Assembly: GCA_037893245.1 (NCBI GenBank)
Contig: JBAIAA010000751.1
Coordinates: forward strand, 1 to 64,000
Length of the DNA stretch: 64,000 nt
Reading direction: 5' to 3'
Origin: Crossaster papposus
Taxonomy: Eukaryota; Echinodermata; Asteroidea; Velatida; Solasteridae
Of the stretch, positions 46,413-58,500 are shown piece by piece; position 1 is the first letter of the stretch; each line of letters opens with the position of its first letter. The notes under the pieces were generated by a model. It saw nothing but the letters and a program-made list of their open reading frames with translations. It was not told the DNA's origin and made no database searches. A program made the translations under genes and the position numbers.

Positions 46413-46960
46413 TCAATCTCCTCTTTCACAGTCTTGCCAAACACAATGACATCGTCCAGGTATATCAGCAGGATGTCCCACTGAAGACCTGTCATCACCC
46501 TCTTCATCAAATGTCGCAGGGGTGTTGCACAGACCAAAGGGAATGCAGCGCCAGCTGTATAAACCGTTCCGCACTACAAATGTTGACTTCTGGTTGGCAT
46601 CATCATCGAGGTCGACCTGCCAATACCCGGACGCTAAATCGAGAGTGGAAAACCACTCTGCACCCTCCAACGCATCTAGTGTCTCGTCGATACGAGGGGC
46701 AGGGTAAGCATCTTTGATTGTTAACTTATTCAGACCCCGATAGTCGACACAAAATCGCTTAGTTCCGTTCTTTTTCCGGACTAACACAACATTTGCAGCC
46801 CAGGGACTATAGGATGGCTCGATAAACCCTCGCTTCTTCAAATCTCAAACCTGCCTCTATATTTCCTCCTGATTACACAAGGGATGGCGCTGAGGCCTCT
46901 CCTTGATGGGCCTCGCATCGCCCGTACTGATGTGGTGCTTCAGAAGAAAATACATCCTGG
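46413..46960 (-). pseudogene. Gypsy reverse transcriptase fragment
   Basis: KKRGFIEPSYSPWAANVVLV, RFCVDYRGLNKLTIKDAYP, DETLDALEGAEWFSTLDLAS and PFGLCNTPATF match the Gypsy RT fingers and palm. A frame break follows, before the DDIVVF-type catalytic box. Confidence 0.88.
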
Positions 46961-48020
46961 AATTCTATCAGGCATGTCTTCACCTCCTCATGATATTCCT
47001 CAGCGAGGTTGATCTTACTACGGTCATATCATGCAGGTGACTTGGCAAGCCTCCATAACCCTCACACCCACGACTCTCACCCGGAACCACTACACCGAGT
47101 CAACCTCAACTGTCGCAATTGTGCCCACAGTAATTCTTTGGGTACTTCAGGTACTTCTTCTAGCATTGACGCCATCCACCGAACTGACTAGAAATGGCGC
47201 AAAAGGCCCCAGAAGTCGCGAAAATGCGCTACGGCGATTGGTCACCATGCGCTAATTATCTATGCAGTTACCGGGCAGAAGCTATACGTGAACCGGTAAT
47301 TGGTTGCTTAACCCTGATCATGCAGCCGTGCGTTGATGATTGGCTGCTGCGCCATGTATCACGCAGTATGAGCGCGTGATCCTACATGAGCAATATATTT
47401 TTAGATTAACTAGACGTGCACACGAGTCGGCATATAGGCCCTACCCAGTTCCGTTACAATACATTGTATTGAAAAATTGTAGATACAATTCCTGAATACT
47501 ACCAGTATGTACTTAACAGTGACAATGTGTAGTTTTTGTTATATTGGCCGCCATCTTGGAAATGGGTGACCCGAGCAAACTGCCATGACCAGCATCTGTT
47601 TCAGTGACCCCAGAAACCCCTGAATTGACACTTCATTTGTTCATTTCCGATTTTCACAGTCAGATATACGTAATTTCCTTTTTTTTGGCGACCATTTTGA
47701 CATTTGGCCGCCATCTTGGAAATGGGTGACCCGAGCAACATGCCATGACCAGCATCTGTTTCAGTGACCCTGGAAACACCTGAAATGACACCTCATTTGT
47801 TCATTTCCGATTTTTACAACCAGATATACGACATTTCCTTTGTTTCTGGCGGCCATCTTGGATTTTGGCCGCCATCTTGGAAAATCGGAACTAATCAAGT
47901 GGGTTCCACGGATAAAATCAATAGATAGGTCGAAACGAAACTCTATGCCAAATTTGGTACTTTTGTCCGGCCGGTAACGTTAATCCTGAAAATTGTCGCT
48001 AAGCCACCTGACTATTATAC

Positions 48021-48927
48021 GTGTGCTTGGAAGGTGTTCACTGGCTCTCAGCCCACATCAAAGGAAACTAGTCGACCCTCCGTTGATTATGGTTCAACAC
48101 ACCACCCACCTAATATTACATCTGCTGGGCATGTAGTCCTCGACCTAATTACAGGACTCGAACATAAGGGACATTTCATTTTCATGGACAATTGGTATAC
48201 CAGCCCAGCTCTTATCTGCAAGTTGTCACAGTTAAAGTTTGGAGCTTGTGGAACTGCACGCTACAACACACTGGGGATTCCAGAGTGTGCAAACCCCAAA
48301 TAATTACACATGATAAGAGGTTCTGACCCCCAGTTTTACACCAAAGCCGGCCAACTGTGCGTCGTTTGGCAGGATGCCAAGCGTGTAATTTTCTCACAAA
48401 TGTTGGAAACTGCAAAATCGACACGAAAGACATTCGGAGCAAAAACAGTTTGAGTGGACTTCGTACGATCAAAAAACCTTCTGTCGTTAATGATTATAAT
48501 AAATACATGGTAGGAAGTCATCTCGCAGCACAAAATGTGTCAGTACTACTCGCACCCTCACAAATCAATGAAATGGTGGAAAAGAGTTTTCGTGGCCATT
48601 CTCGACATCTGCTTGGTGAATGCTACCATTGTATACAACAGCATCCCTACAAATCAGCACTTGACCACTTTGGATTTCAGGGTCAAGGTGATAGAAGAGC
48701 TTTTTTCCACTTGGAAGCACAACCCAGCTCAGCATGCCAGTCAAGTGTCGCGTGGTTCCAGCCGCTTTCCGACTCATCACTATCCTGGGAGAATTTCTGC
48801 CGGCAAAAAGCGCAACTGTGTTGTTTTCAGTACCAGAGCGAAGGGGAAACAAACTCGCATGATTTGTAAACAGTGTGACAAACCAATGTGTGTAATACCA
48901 TGCTTTGAGAAGTTTTATAGTCTGTAA
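48021..48927 (+). pseudogene. piggyBac transposase, 3' half
   Basis: VVLDLITGLEHKGHFIFMDN and WYTSPALICKLSQLKFG (48145-48240) are the conserved DDD region of PiggyBac (DDE_Tnp_1_7). After frameshifts come DYNKYM, MKWWKRVFVAILDICLVNA and NSIPTNQ. The C-terminal zinc-finger tail CKQCDKPMCVIPCFEKFYSL is complete, with stop at 48925. The N-terminal half is cut off at the long-TIR element. Dead copy. Confidence 0.88.
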
Positions 48928-48937
48928 TGAGCATTCA

Positions 48938-48961
48938 CCCCCCCCCCCCCCCCCCCCCCCC
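48938..48961. repeat. Poly-C tract
   Basis: A pure run of about 24 C just after the piggyBac stop. Confidence 0.9.
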
Positions 48962-50104
48962 AGGGGTACTGTCAATCCATTATGAATCAACACCATCAAA
49001 GAAGAGTGGCCTTTCATTACTTTGCCTTGCGAGGGCGCTATACACTAAAACTTGGCAAAAAAGTGCTTGGTCACTAACTGGTAATATCATGCACATTACT
49101 CTGGTAACACAAGCATAGTGACAAAATATGCCTTGGTAATGAAAGGGATAAACACAGAAACATATTCAACTCCCTTTTGGAGGATCTACAAAAACAACTA
49201 TCTTTATTAAAATAATAAATTGGTTTAAATATATCCTTGTGCTTAAAACAAAAATATTTCAACATTTGGGAAATGGGAAAACGCTTCATTACTAGGCCTA
49301 AGTGTTAGGCCTAAATTTACTAGGCCTAAATTTAGTATTTGGAACCGACTCTCTGAAAAATATTGGTTTTGTTTTAACATTCAGCAAACTTCCAAAATAC
49401 TTCAATTATCATGGCTATCTTATACCATTACATGTACTTTGAAAATATTAACAGTTTTACAAATATTATTATTTTTTTTAATAAATCGGAAATATTTATT
49501 CAAAAATATTATTTCTCAACAATTGGCAATTATTTGTGTATCTTATTATTATTTCTGATATCTGGATACAGATCTAAAACAAATTGCCTTTGACTGTCGT
49601 CCTTATTAGCCCCATCATTCTTAGTATACAACCCTATTGATAGTATAATTCTTCATAGAGCTAGTTGTACTTTGTAGGATTTGTTAGTTGCAAGCCAACC
49701 AATACATGGTATATATTTCATTGTCTCTATTTGTTATAAATCAACTATTTTGTGAATATTCGTTAATTTGTGTAAATAAATATATTCGTAGACAGAGACA
49801 AGAGTCCTTGCTTCCACACCCAATTGTATTTCATTTTTGTGGTAACTGCTCGGTTGGGCAGAGAGTGGTCAAGCTGTCCTTTGTCTTTCATCTCCCTTCC
49901 ACTCTCCCCGGTTACACAGCATGTCTTGGCTACCATCCCGAATCCAGTTTCTAGTGACCATCACGGAGTCAACTTTGACTTTCGTGCTAACCATGCTCCG
50001 CCTACCCCAGCAATAATATTGTGCGGCAGTTTCTTTCTGTCAACCACCCTGCCCCCGAATTCACTAAACGTTGCGACGCGTCGCAACTCGAGTTATACAT
50101 AGAG
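48962..50104. other. Unassigned AT-rich DNA
   Basis: No gene was recognised. TTAGGCCTAAATTTA words repeat near 49290-49335. Confidence 0.5.
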
Positions 50105-51182
50105 TTATGGCCCTGTTACACCAGAACGTTTTAGGCCAACGCGTGAGTAACGTGTTGTAATTTTGGCAACACTCTGGCAAACGCTGACCAACGCTAGGCC
50201 GGCGTTAGCAACACGCTGAGCGCGTTACTCACACGCTGGGACACGCTGTCACACGCTGAGGAAAACATATTTTTTTCAACATACCTACAATTTCCAGCGT
50301 TTGCCAGCGTGTGACTGTACACGCTGGCGGCGCGTTGGGGGTTCGTTACTCACGCGTCGAACAGGCTAGACGATCGTTACCAACCCGCTACTTACACTCT
50401 GGCGTACGCTGGCGACACGCTGGTTATGGCCCTGTCACACCAGAACGTTTTAGGCCAACGCATGAGTAGCGCGTTAAAAATAGTTGAACCGTGATTTCAG
50501 CGTGTCCATACAGGTTGATAACGGGTTCATAGCGTATGCCAGCGCGTGGGTAGCGTGTGAGGAACGCGCTCAGCGTGGGAGGAACGCATCACTGATTTAT
50601 AGTCAAAATACGACAGCGGGTCGCCAGCGTGTGAGTAGTGGGTTGGTAACGATCATCTAGCGCGTTCGACGCGTGAGTAACGACCTTTCTGCGCGCCGCC
50701 AGCGTGTTCAGTCACACGCTGGCAAACGCTGAAATTTTAGGTATGTTGAAAAATGTGTTTTTGCCTCAGCGTGTGACAGCGTGTTTCAGCGTGCGGGTAA
50801 TGCGCTCAGCGTGTTGCGAACCTTGGACTAGCATTGGTCAACGTTTACCCGCGTGTTGCCTAAATTCCAACAAGTTACTCACGCGTTGGCCTAAAACGTT
50901 CTGGTGTGACAGGGCCATTACTGTAGTAGCGCGTCAGCGTTTTATACAACTAATCATGTGGTCGTTGTAGTACGCTGGCGCGCATTGGAACGCGCTACTC
51001 ACGCGCTGGGCATTCGTTCATCAGTCGTCGAGCGCGTTACTAACGCGTTACTCACGAGCTGGCGAACGCTATGAACCCGTTATCAACGCGTTTTGGACAC
51101 GCTGAAGTCACGGTTCCACTTTTTCTGTTTAACGCGCTACTCGCGCGTTGGCCTAAAACGTCCTGGTGTGAAAGGGCCATAA
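50105..51182. mobile_element. MITE inserted into an inverted copy of itself
   Basis: Four blocks lie in the order A, B, A', B'. A (50108-50423) pairs with A' (about 50606-50917), and B (50427-50605) with B' (50921-51179). Each outer tip reads TGGCCCTGTYACACCAGAAC. The inner element B+A' (50427-50917, 491 bp) is flanked by TTA on both sides (50424-50426, 50918-50920) and splits an outer A+B' element of the same family in reverse orientation. The interior is rich in ACGCGTGAGTA and CACGCTGG words. Confidence 0.85.
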
Positions 51183-51530
51183 CGCGCCGCATCTCGCGAC
51201 GCGTCGTGTGATCCATTTCACTAAAGTTACGATGCGTTCAATGCGTCGCAAATACCTTGACAACAAGTAACAAGTCGTAAGTTGCGACGTGTATTTGGGT
51301 CGTCGTAAAAAAGGTGCGTCTTTTATTAGCCAGTTTTACGCCATAAAAATGAAATAAACGAGACTAGAATACTCGGACAATGTGTGGGAAGTTGTAAATG
51401 AAACATTCGTCGTAGTCATATGAATAATCCTTGAATAGTGCACTTGTATTTTTTAATTAGCTAGAGGTCCAAAGCAAGCTTGTTTTTCGTTAAAACTGCA
51501 TCAAACGTCAGCCATTTTTATTTACATTTT

Positions 51531-51839
51531 TAACCTGTAAACATTTCATTTCAAAAGGTGGTAGCGATTTTGAGATATTTCCGAAAATCTGGAGCGGTTA
51601 TGTCCACGCCGGAAAAATAAACTGCATTGAAATACACAGTCTGAGAAACGTCACTGCAGTAACGCTTCTCAGATTCAAATTTTGGGGATAAAAAGTGATA
51701 TCTTTTTCCATAACCGCAGTACTTCGAAGTGAAAAGTTTCTAAAAATGCATTATACTATCCAAAGCTGCTGTACTTCCCACCAAGTAAGTTTTTATTGCC
51801 ATTAATTTTTGTAGTAATTACCAAACGTATACGATCCCT
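51531..51839. mobile_element. TTAA MITE family 2, copy 2, left end missing
   Basis: It matches 63365-63670 and the reverse of 20073-20390. The right end CGTATACGATCCCT is followed by TTAA (51840-51843). About 70 bp of the left end are absent. Confidence 0.8.
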
Positions 51840-51843
51840 TTAA

Positions 51844-52582
51844 ATCACAATTTTGTGCAAAGTCCACTAAGATTGTTCATTAAAGGACACACACAAAATG
51901 TGGCTGTTAAGCAGAAGATTTCAATTTAATTTGGTTTTCACAAACATAAATGTCGATGTCTGGGGCATTTCTGGTATAAGATGCAATTTAAAGTTAAACT
52001 AAACATTGCCTCAAATTAGTTTGGATTTTAAACGTTTAGAATTATTATTACAACATCAGACCAAACGTTTTAATTTCTTCAAATATCTGTCGTTTTGCTG
52101 GCAGATAATTCTTATGAAAAGTTCATATCTGAGTTGTCTGTAATTGACTATCATTATTATTTAAGTCACTTTTACCAATTCTTAATAAAATAAAACTCAG
52201 ACAACATGAAGATTATAAATTATACGCGACTTTTAGACAAGAAAGTGAATTCTAGAACAGTATGGTTTGACACACAGCTTCACTGGATATTGTTGACTCG
52301 GAAATCAACTCCATTCGTATTCGCTGTTTTTGTTATTCTTTGTACTCTCTAGCTCTCAAAGGCATTCATGTGTACATGAATAGTTGTCTCACAATAAGTT
52401 CAATCTGAACGTGACTTTTAAAGGCTTAGCTTGCTCACAACTGCGCATGCATTCCGTCTGCGGCAGAGGCAAGATTATTTTCTATTCTGAGCAAATATTG
52501 CGACTTTTGTGTTTTGATTAATTGTGATCCAGTTACAATACTAGCATTCCCAAAAAAAAAATTTCTTTGATCGAAAGACAAC
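51844..52582 (+). promoter_or_regulatory. Upstream region of the receptor kinase gene
   Basis: AT-rich DNA before the predicted start codon. It must hold the promoter and 5' UTR, or a further 5' exon, if the gene is live. No TATA or initiator element could be assigned with confidence. Confidence 0.3.
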
Positions 52583-55500
52583 ATGGCTTCGTCTCAGTTG
52601 AAATCTCGTCTCCTGATCCCGATGTTTTTGTGGATTTTTAGCATTCTCCATAAAGGTAAAAATTATTTGTAATATTATCAAAATTACGACCCGGAAATAA
52701 AATGAAATATATTACAGTATATACCTGTATTGTAATGCTGTACGTAAGAATCGCCACTTTGACTGAATGTCAACTTTTAAAAACAGTATGTGACTTAAGA
52801 GTGGGTCCACGTAAATATTTCACATAAGTGTCCTCTGCATTTTTGAAAGCACTTGGTAAGCAAGTAACCAAAATAGAACTTAATTTGTGTTATGGCGCGT
52901 TGTCATATCTGGTGAGAAAAACATTTTTTTTGGGGGGGTGTAACTTCTTTAGGCAGTACTGCATCCAAAAAAACTGTTAACGCATGTTTTAAAAATAGCA
53001 TAAGGGTGATTTTTTTTGTCAAGTAAGAGATGATACTGTGTAATGATATAGTTGATTTTGTGATATAATTTTGCATTTTGGCTGGGTATTTTGTTTTTTT
53101 AATAAGCTAAAAAACAGTTGTTGCGGCCCCAAAACTGGCTAAAAATGCATATTACACAAAATGGCCTGTTACCATGGCAAAATGCCGAGGACACTTATAT
53201 GAAATATTTACGTAGACCTACTTTTAACCACCAGCCCTGAATAATTCTTTAGATCAAAATTATCTGTCGTATTTTATTACTGATTACATAATTATAAAAC
53301 CGAATGTCCTCTTACTTTTAAATCAGTGTACTTTAAACTCGCCTCTTAAAATGGAGTGACCAAGGCGTTATAAATTGACAATTTTTTACATATAAACAAA
53401 TACTGTATTTTAACATTCATTTCTCTTTTTTGTTTTTGCTGAACTGCTACACACTTAATCTGTTTACACTTGTTTTACTGTTATAAACTATAAACTGGTG
53501 TTTTACTATAAATGTCAGCCAATGTTTTAAAACGTGAGTTTCTTATCTTTTGTATTCCTATGTACTATGTAGGTTATGCCAATTCACAGAACACCAAATG
53601 GTTTATGTTCCAAAAATATAAAACCTATTCATTACGCCAGGATTATGCTTTCTTATTTTAATTATGTTAAATACATGTCCGTCTTATTTTAATGTGTATT
53701 GATAGGTTTATCCGTTGATCTGTATCTGGGAGACAAGACGGCCACACAGAGCAGCACTTTTACTTCTGATATTGCTTATACTGCAGACCGAGCAATAGAC
53801 GGAGATACCGGAACAATTTCACACACTGGTAACTAATTTCCTGAATCTTTGCAAGTTGGTTTCCAAATAACCCCTATAGATCAACTCTACGTAAAACCCT
53901 GGAGGATTATTTGAAAATCAACTTGCAAAGATTGTTTACGGAAACAAGGAAAATTACCTGTGTGTTTTGGGTGTTACAAAATTCTATGGTTCATAAGACA
54001 TAAGGGCGTGTTGATTAACAAAACCTCATCAGGAAAGGCGCTATCGATTCGCTATATACCTCATAGTATTATAAATATACAAGAACAAATGACATCACGA
54101 TACTGTAAAATGCCAAAATTGGAAATCTGCAACCATTATAGGCCAACGACCTCACCTCGGAGAAAGATAGGTTTGAAGAACGTGCATTTTCGTGACAATA
54201 GTTTTTGAAACATTTCTTAATGGTATAAGCCCCTTTACTTTGTGAGTCGGTCTGATCGTCACTCTAAAAATCTGTCTGCATGTATTTCTTTCCGTCCAAC
54301 TTTTAATGAAATTTTGTTTCTTTCTCTTTGCCCATCTTGTAAGCTTTTTGTATTTCTGTTGACTTGTTTCAGTAGTATAAAGCATTTAAATGTATTTTAA
54401 AAAACTCAACGGACATAGTGCTGTTTGGATATGAACATAATTCAGAGAGGGTCATTAGATTTCATTCTGTTTTTTAAAATTATTTTCTCTAGAGTGTATT
54501 GGATATCAATGGTGGAGACTTGATCTTGAGACTGCGTATTGCTTGACAAAAATCACGATAGTCAACAGATTAGATGATCATGGTAAGTCTCACGTGTGCA
54601 GTAGCATAGCAGTGAGTAGATATTAATGGTGGGAATGTGTATAAAAACCCGTCATAATTATGTTGTGAACATGTTGAAGTTTTACAGCTGTTTGTACATG
54701 TAATTTAAATTTTACATCTAGGAAAACAAATTGTAATCCCCCAATACATTGCATGCGTCTCATGACCAGCCATAAAAACCATGCTTGAATACATGCAGCG
54801 TGTCTGCTCTGTAAAATTTATATACCATGGCTAAGCTCTTGAACACCACCACCCCCCCCCCCCCCCCCCCCCACCCCCCCCCCCCCCCCCCCCACCCCCT
54901 TGTGTTAAAATCGTCCTTACCCACATCAATACAGTGAACAGTTGTTAATAAATCTGCTTCAACCATGGAGAAATGCTTCAACCCATGCCGCAATAAGGAC
55001 AATTGACGGAATGTACACGTTTTGCAGGTAGGCGACTGGCAGGTGCTATAGTGCGGGCGGGGATGAGTTTAAATCACCCCCAGAACACACAGATAGGATA
55101 TGCAGTCACATTGTCCCAGGCATCTGACGGAGCAGTGATTGATTTCATTCCGAACTCGGCAATCACTGCTCGATATGTCAGAGTGGAATTGACTGGCGAC
55201 TGCCTTCAACTGGCTGAAGTTAGGGTCAGCACAGAAAACGTGATTACAAGCGGTAAGGATAAACCATATTTACGTCTTCTTCAGTCCGAATAAGTTTGCG
55301 TTTACAGTATGCTGTTATAACTTAAATACATTGAAACCAAAGTGTGGCAATTACGAAACGATGTGATTTATACCTTTTCGAAATTTTTTTCGTCTCACAA
55401 CACCAAGTGCACCACCCACTGATGTGACGATACGGCATTAATAAGCACCTGATGCAAATATTTTGGAACTGAATTTCTTGAATCCCAATTAATGTTTTTT

Positions 55501-58500
55501 CACATCAACACATTGTTTTAATGTACTTGTAGACCTATCATATCTTCATATTCAACGTTCACAACCTCATCAACAGGTATGTCACTATAGCTATAATATA
55601 GGTAATAATACTCTTCAGTATTATAAAAATGTTTATATCTGTTGTAAATACCTTGGAACCAAATTGTGGCAATTGCCGAAAAATGTCGTTTAATGTCCAC
55701 GTCCAAATTAATTATCTTTTGGTAATTAATTTATCTTACAGCACCAACTGGACCACCCACTGATGTGACATCCGGGTCTCAAGCCCAACGTAGTCTTAGT
55801 TTCTCATGGAGCCTTCCATCGTGTGGCAACCGACGCGGTGTCATCACAGGATACGACTATAGGCTTGATACAAGTGACGCTCCAACAATGACTGGTCAGA
55901 CTACAGCTAGCTCCTCGGGTGGAGCAGTTACAATAGATGAACTTACTCCCTATACTTATTATAGTTTCCAAGTTGCTGCAAAAACAGATGACGGGACTGG
56001 ACCGTACAGTACGGGTGTAACATCCAGAACACAAGAATCGGGTAATAGGTTTTCTTCTCAAACTCATTCCCTATCCACAATTCTTCTTATTTCGATTCGA
56101 TTCAGTTGCGGTTCTCTTGCGGATGTTTATGAATCCCGTACCAAATTCACTGCAATAACCAAGAAAAGTAACCCCCAAAAAAAATTTAAAACAATTTAAA
56201 ACAATAAAATAAAAATCGCCGGTGGTAAAAGCAGTTCGTGTATAAGCCCTGGACGTTTAAGCCCATTACACACTCGATGGTAATTTTCTCAATTCACGCT
56301 ATAGTACCAATATTTTATGTAAAATCAAGTATTATTTTTGGGGGGTTCAGTTTCACTTAGCATATAAAGGTCAAATTATCTTGTATAATTTCAACAGAGC
56401 CAACAGTTCCCCGCAATGTCCACATCCAATCGATAGGCGCCTCTTCTGTGATTTTGGGTTGGAGACAACCAGATCCATCCAATGGCGATATTACGCACTA
56501 CAATGTTCGCTATTGGATGATTGGAGATATGGCAACCACGCAAACTGACGCAGATGTGATGGGGCTGACGCGTCGTGTCACGAGCCTTGAAGCCTTTGTA
56601 ACATACCAATTTCAGGTCTGAATTCACCTTTTTTTATCTGACTAAATATCATCATCATGATTCCCCTGGAAGGAACTAACATCCTTCCCACAGTTTCATT
56701 GATAGTATCAATTGGCACACTCAGTAAATTAAAATGTATGCAACAAAAACTTGAGCTGTTTTAGAATTCATATATTTGTTCAACAAAACCTGTAGAATTA
56801 GCGGGTTTCATCCAAATATCTGCAGGTGCAAGCTGAGACGTCTCCTGGCCCAGGCCCTTGGAGTGACCCTATCGAAGCTACCACACTAATCAGAGGTACA
56901 CACTCGTAGATAATGCATGTACATGTATATGTATATCCTGTGGTATTTGTGTGGCTAATGATCCTTACTTGCAGCTAGGATGCTGAATTAAGAAGGCGTA
57001 CGCTTCCGCCTACGTGGCATGTAAATGCGCAGCCGGCCATACGACCCATATCTGACCACGGAGCACAGCCAAAGATTGTAAATGTTGCACAGGAGAGAAT
57101 TAACGACAAACTCTACTCTCATATGGTCCGAGCCGGGAATCGAACCCGGGCCACAATGGTGAGAAACGAGTGCTTTTACGCACGTGCCACCCATGCCACC
57201 CAGCATCTTCCCACGGTACTCTACTAACAAACATTTCATCATATAAAAGACATTATTCTATTGTATTTCTTTCCTACAGTTCCTGGTCCTGTTGAGAATC
57301 TTAACGTCACAGAGAGGACTGAGACATCGATCACTTTAACCTGGGAACCGCCACTGCGACCTGGAGGAACCATTACTGGTTACATAGTATGTATTATCGC
57401 CCACAAAAGTACTTAAAATGCACTTACAATTTCAAAATGAAAAGTATATGATAACGGTCTACAAAATAATTGGGGATGAGAGTTCTGGGGCCCACACGCT
57501 GCTACTAATAAATTGTCTTAGGATGTGAAATTTCTGCCTCTAAGATACATGTAGGTCTTGCCCTCGGTTTCTTATTAATATTTCAGGTAAATGTGGTCAG
57601 TTATTAGGCCTGTTGTTATTATGCGTATTTACATGTATCACAGTCGGAAATAATCTATAGTGAGGGGTTGTTTTTCTTAATCGAAGCAAATCCGAAATAA
57701 ATAATCTTAACAAAATATATCTAAATTCTATATTGAAATTCCTTGTTGGCAGGTTGAGTACCTCATTTTGGAGAGGCCTTATCGACCGGAGTTCATAGCA
57801 GGAGTCGCATATGAAAGCAACGAAGTTCAGAGTTCACCCTTCACAATAACCAGCCTGGAACCTGGTACCAAATATGAGTTGAGGGTGTTGGCGAAGAATG
57901 AAAGGTTCACAGGAACTGAGCACCAACTGGTGGAGGTTTATACGAGGCCAATCACAGGTAAATCAGTTCTGTCTTCAGAACAGACAATTCAGGGCCTGTT
58001 TTTCTACAAATTCCAATTCACTGACTTAACTTTTTCTTGATCGTCGTACCGAATTGACTATAGGGCAATTATAAACAATATTTACAATTACCTTTGTTTA
58101 ATTTCAACAGATCCACCTGCTCCACGCAAACCAACTTCAATTCAAGACAAAGCCACCGATATGACAATCACAATCAGTTTAGCAGCTCCGAAGTCGAACA
58201 AATACATTGAGTAAGTAAACATGAACTGACGTCACTATTAGTAAAACAAACTGATGTTTTAGTCGAGAGCAGCTGTAAGAGTTTTTTTCTTAGATTTGAC
58301 AGCTTGTTGCGATCGTAATAATGTTGTCAACGAGTATAGTATTGCCATTACACCTGCACTGTTGGTTCTGCTAAAGTACCTTTTTTCCACGAAAGAAAAT
58401 TTAGACAACATCAAATGCTATCTCTAAAAACATATTTTTAATTTGTATTATCACAATGTATAGATCATACGTCATTCAAGTTAAGAAGGCTGGTGTCTTA

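Larger units (their letters stand above)
44866..47190 (-). mobile_element. Gypsy LTR element pol remnant
   Basis: Minus-strand pol in the Gypsy order RT, RNase H, integrase; no LTR was recognised. The linker upstream of RT (about 46860-47000) includes NLAEEYHEEVKTCLIEFQDV. It lies between the arms of the long-TIR element. Confidence 0.85.
44285..48018. mobile_element. Long-TIR element enclosing a Gypsy remnant
   Basis: Inverted arms of about 500 bp (44285-44800 and 47530-48018) share TAGTCAGGTGGCTTAGC at the tips and repeated AAGATGGCGGCCAAA words. Each arm contains two units of about 195 bp. The outer flanks belong to different elements (Kolobok-like on the left, piggyBac on the right), so no target duplication can be read. 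Confidence 0.75.

Noticed and set aside
44866-48927. Single transposon encoding both Gypsy pol and piggyBac transposase
   Set aside because: They lie on opposite strands, are separated by a TIR arm and belong to unrelated superfamilies; nesting explains the order.
57125-57205. Functional tRNA gene
   Set aside because: A and B boxes are good but the anticodon and acceptor arms do not fold; the trailing body fits a SINE.
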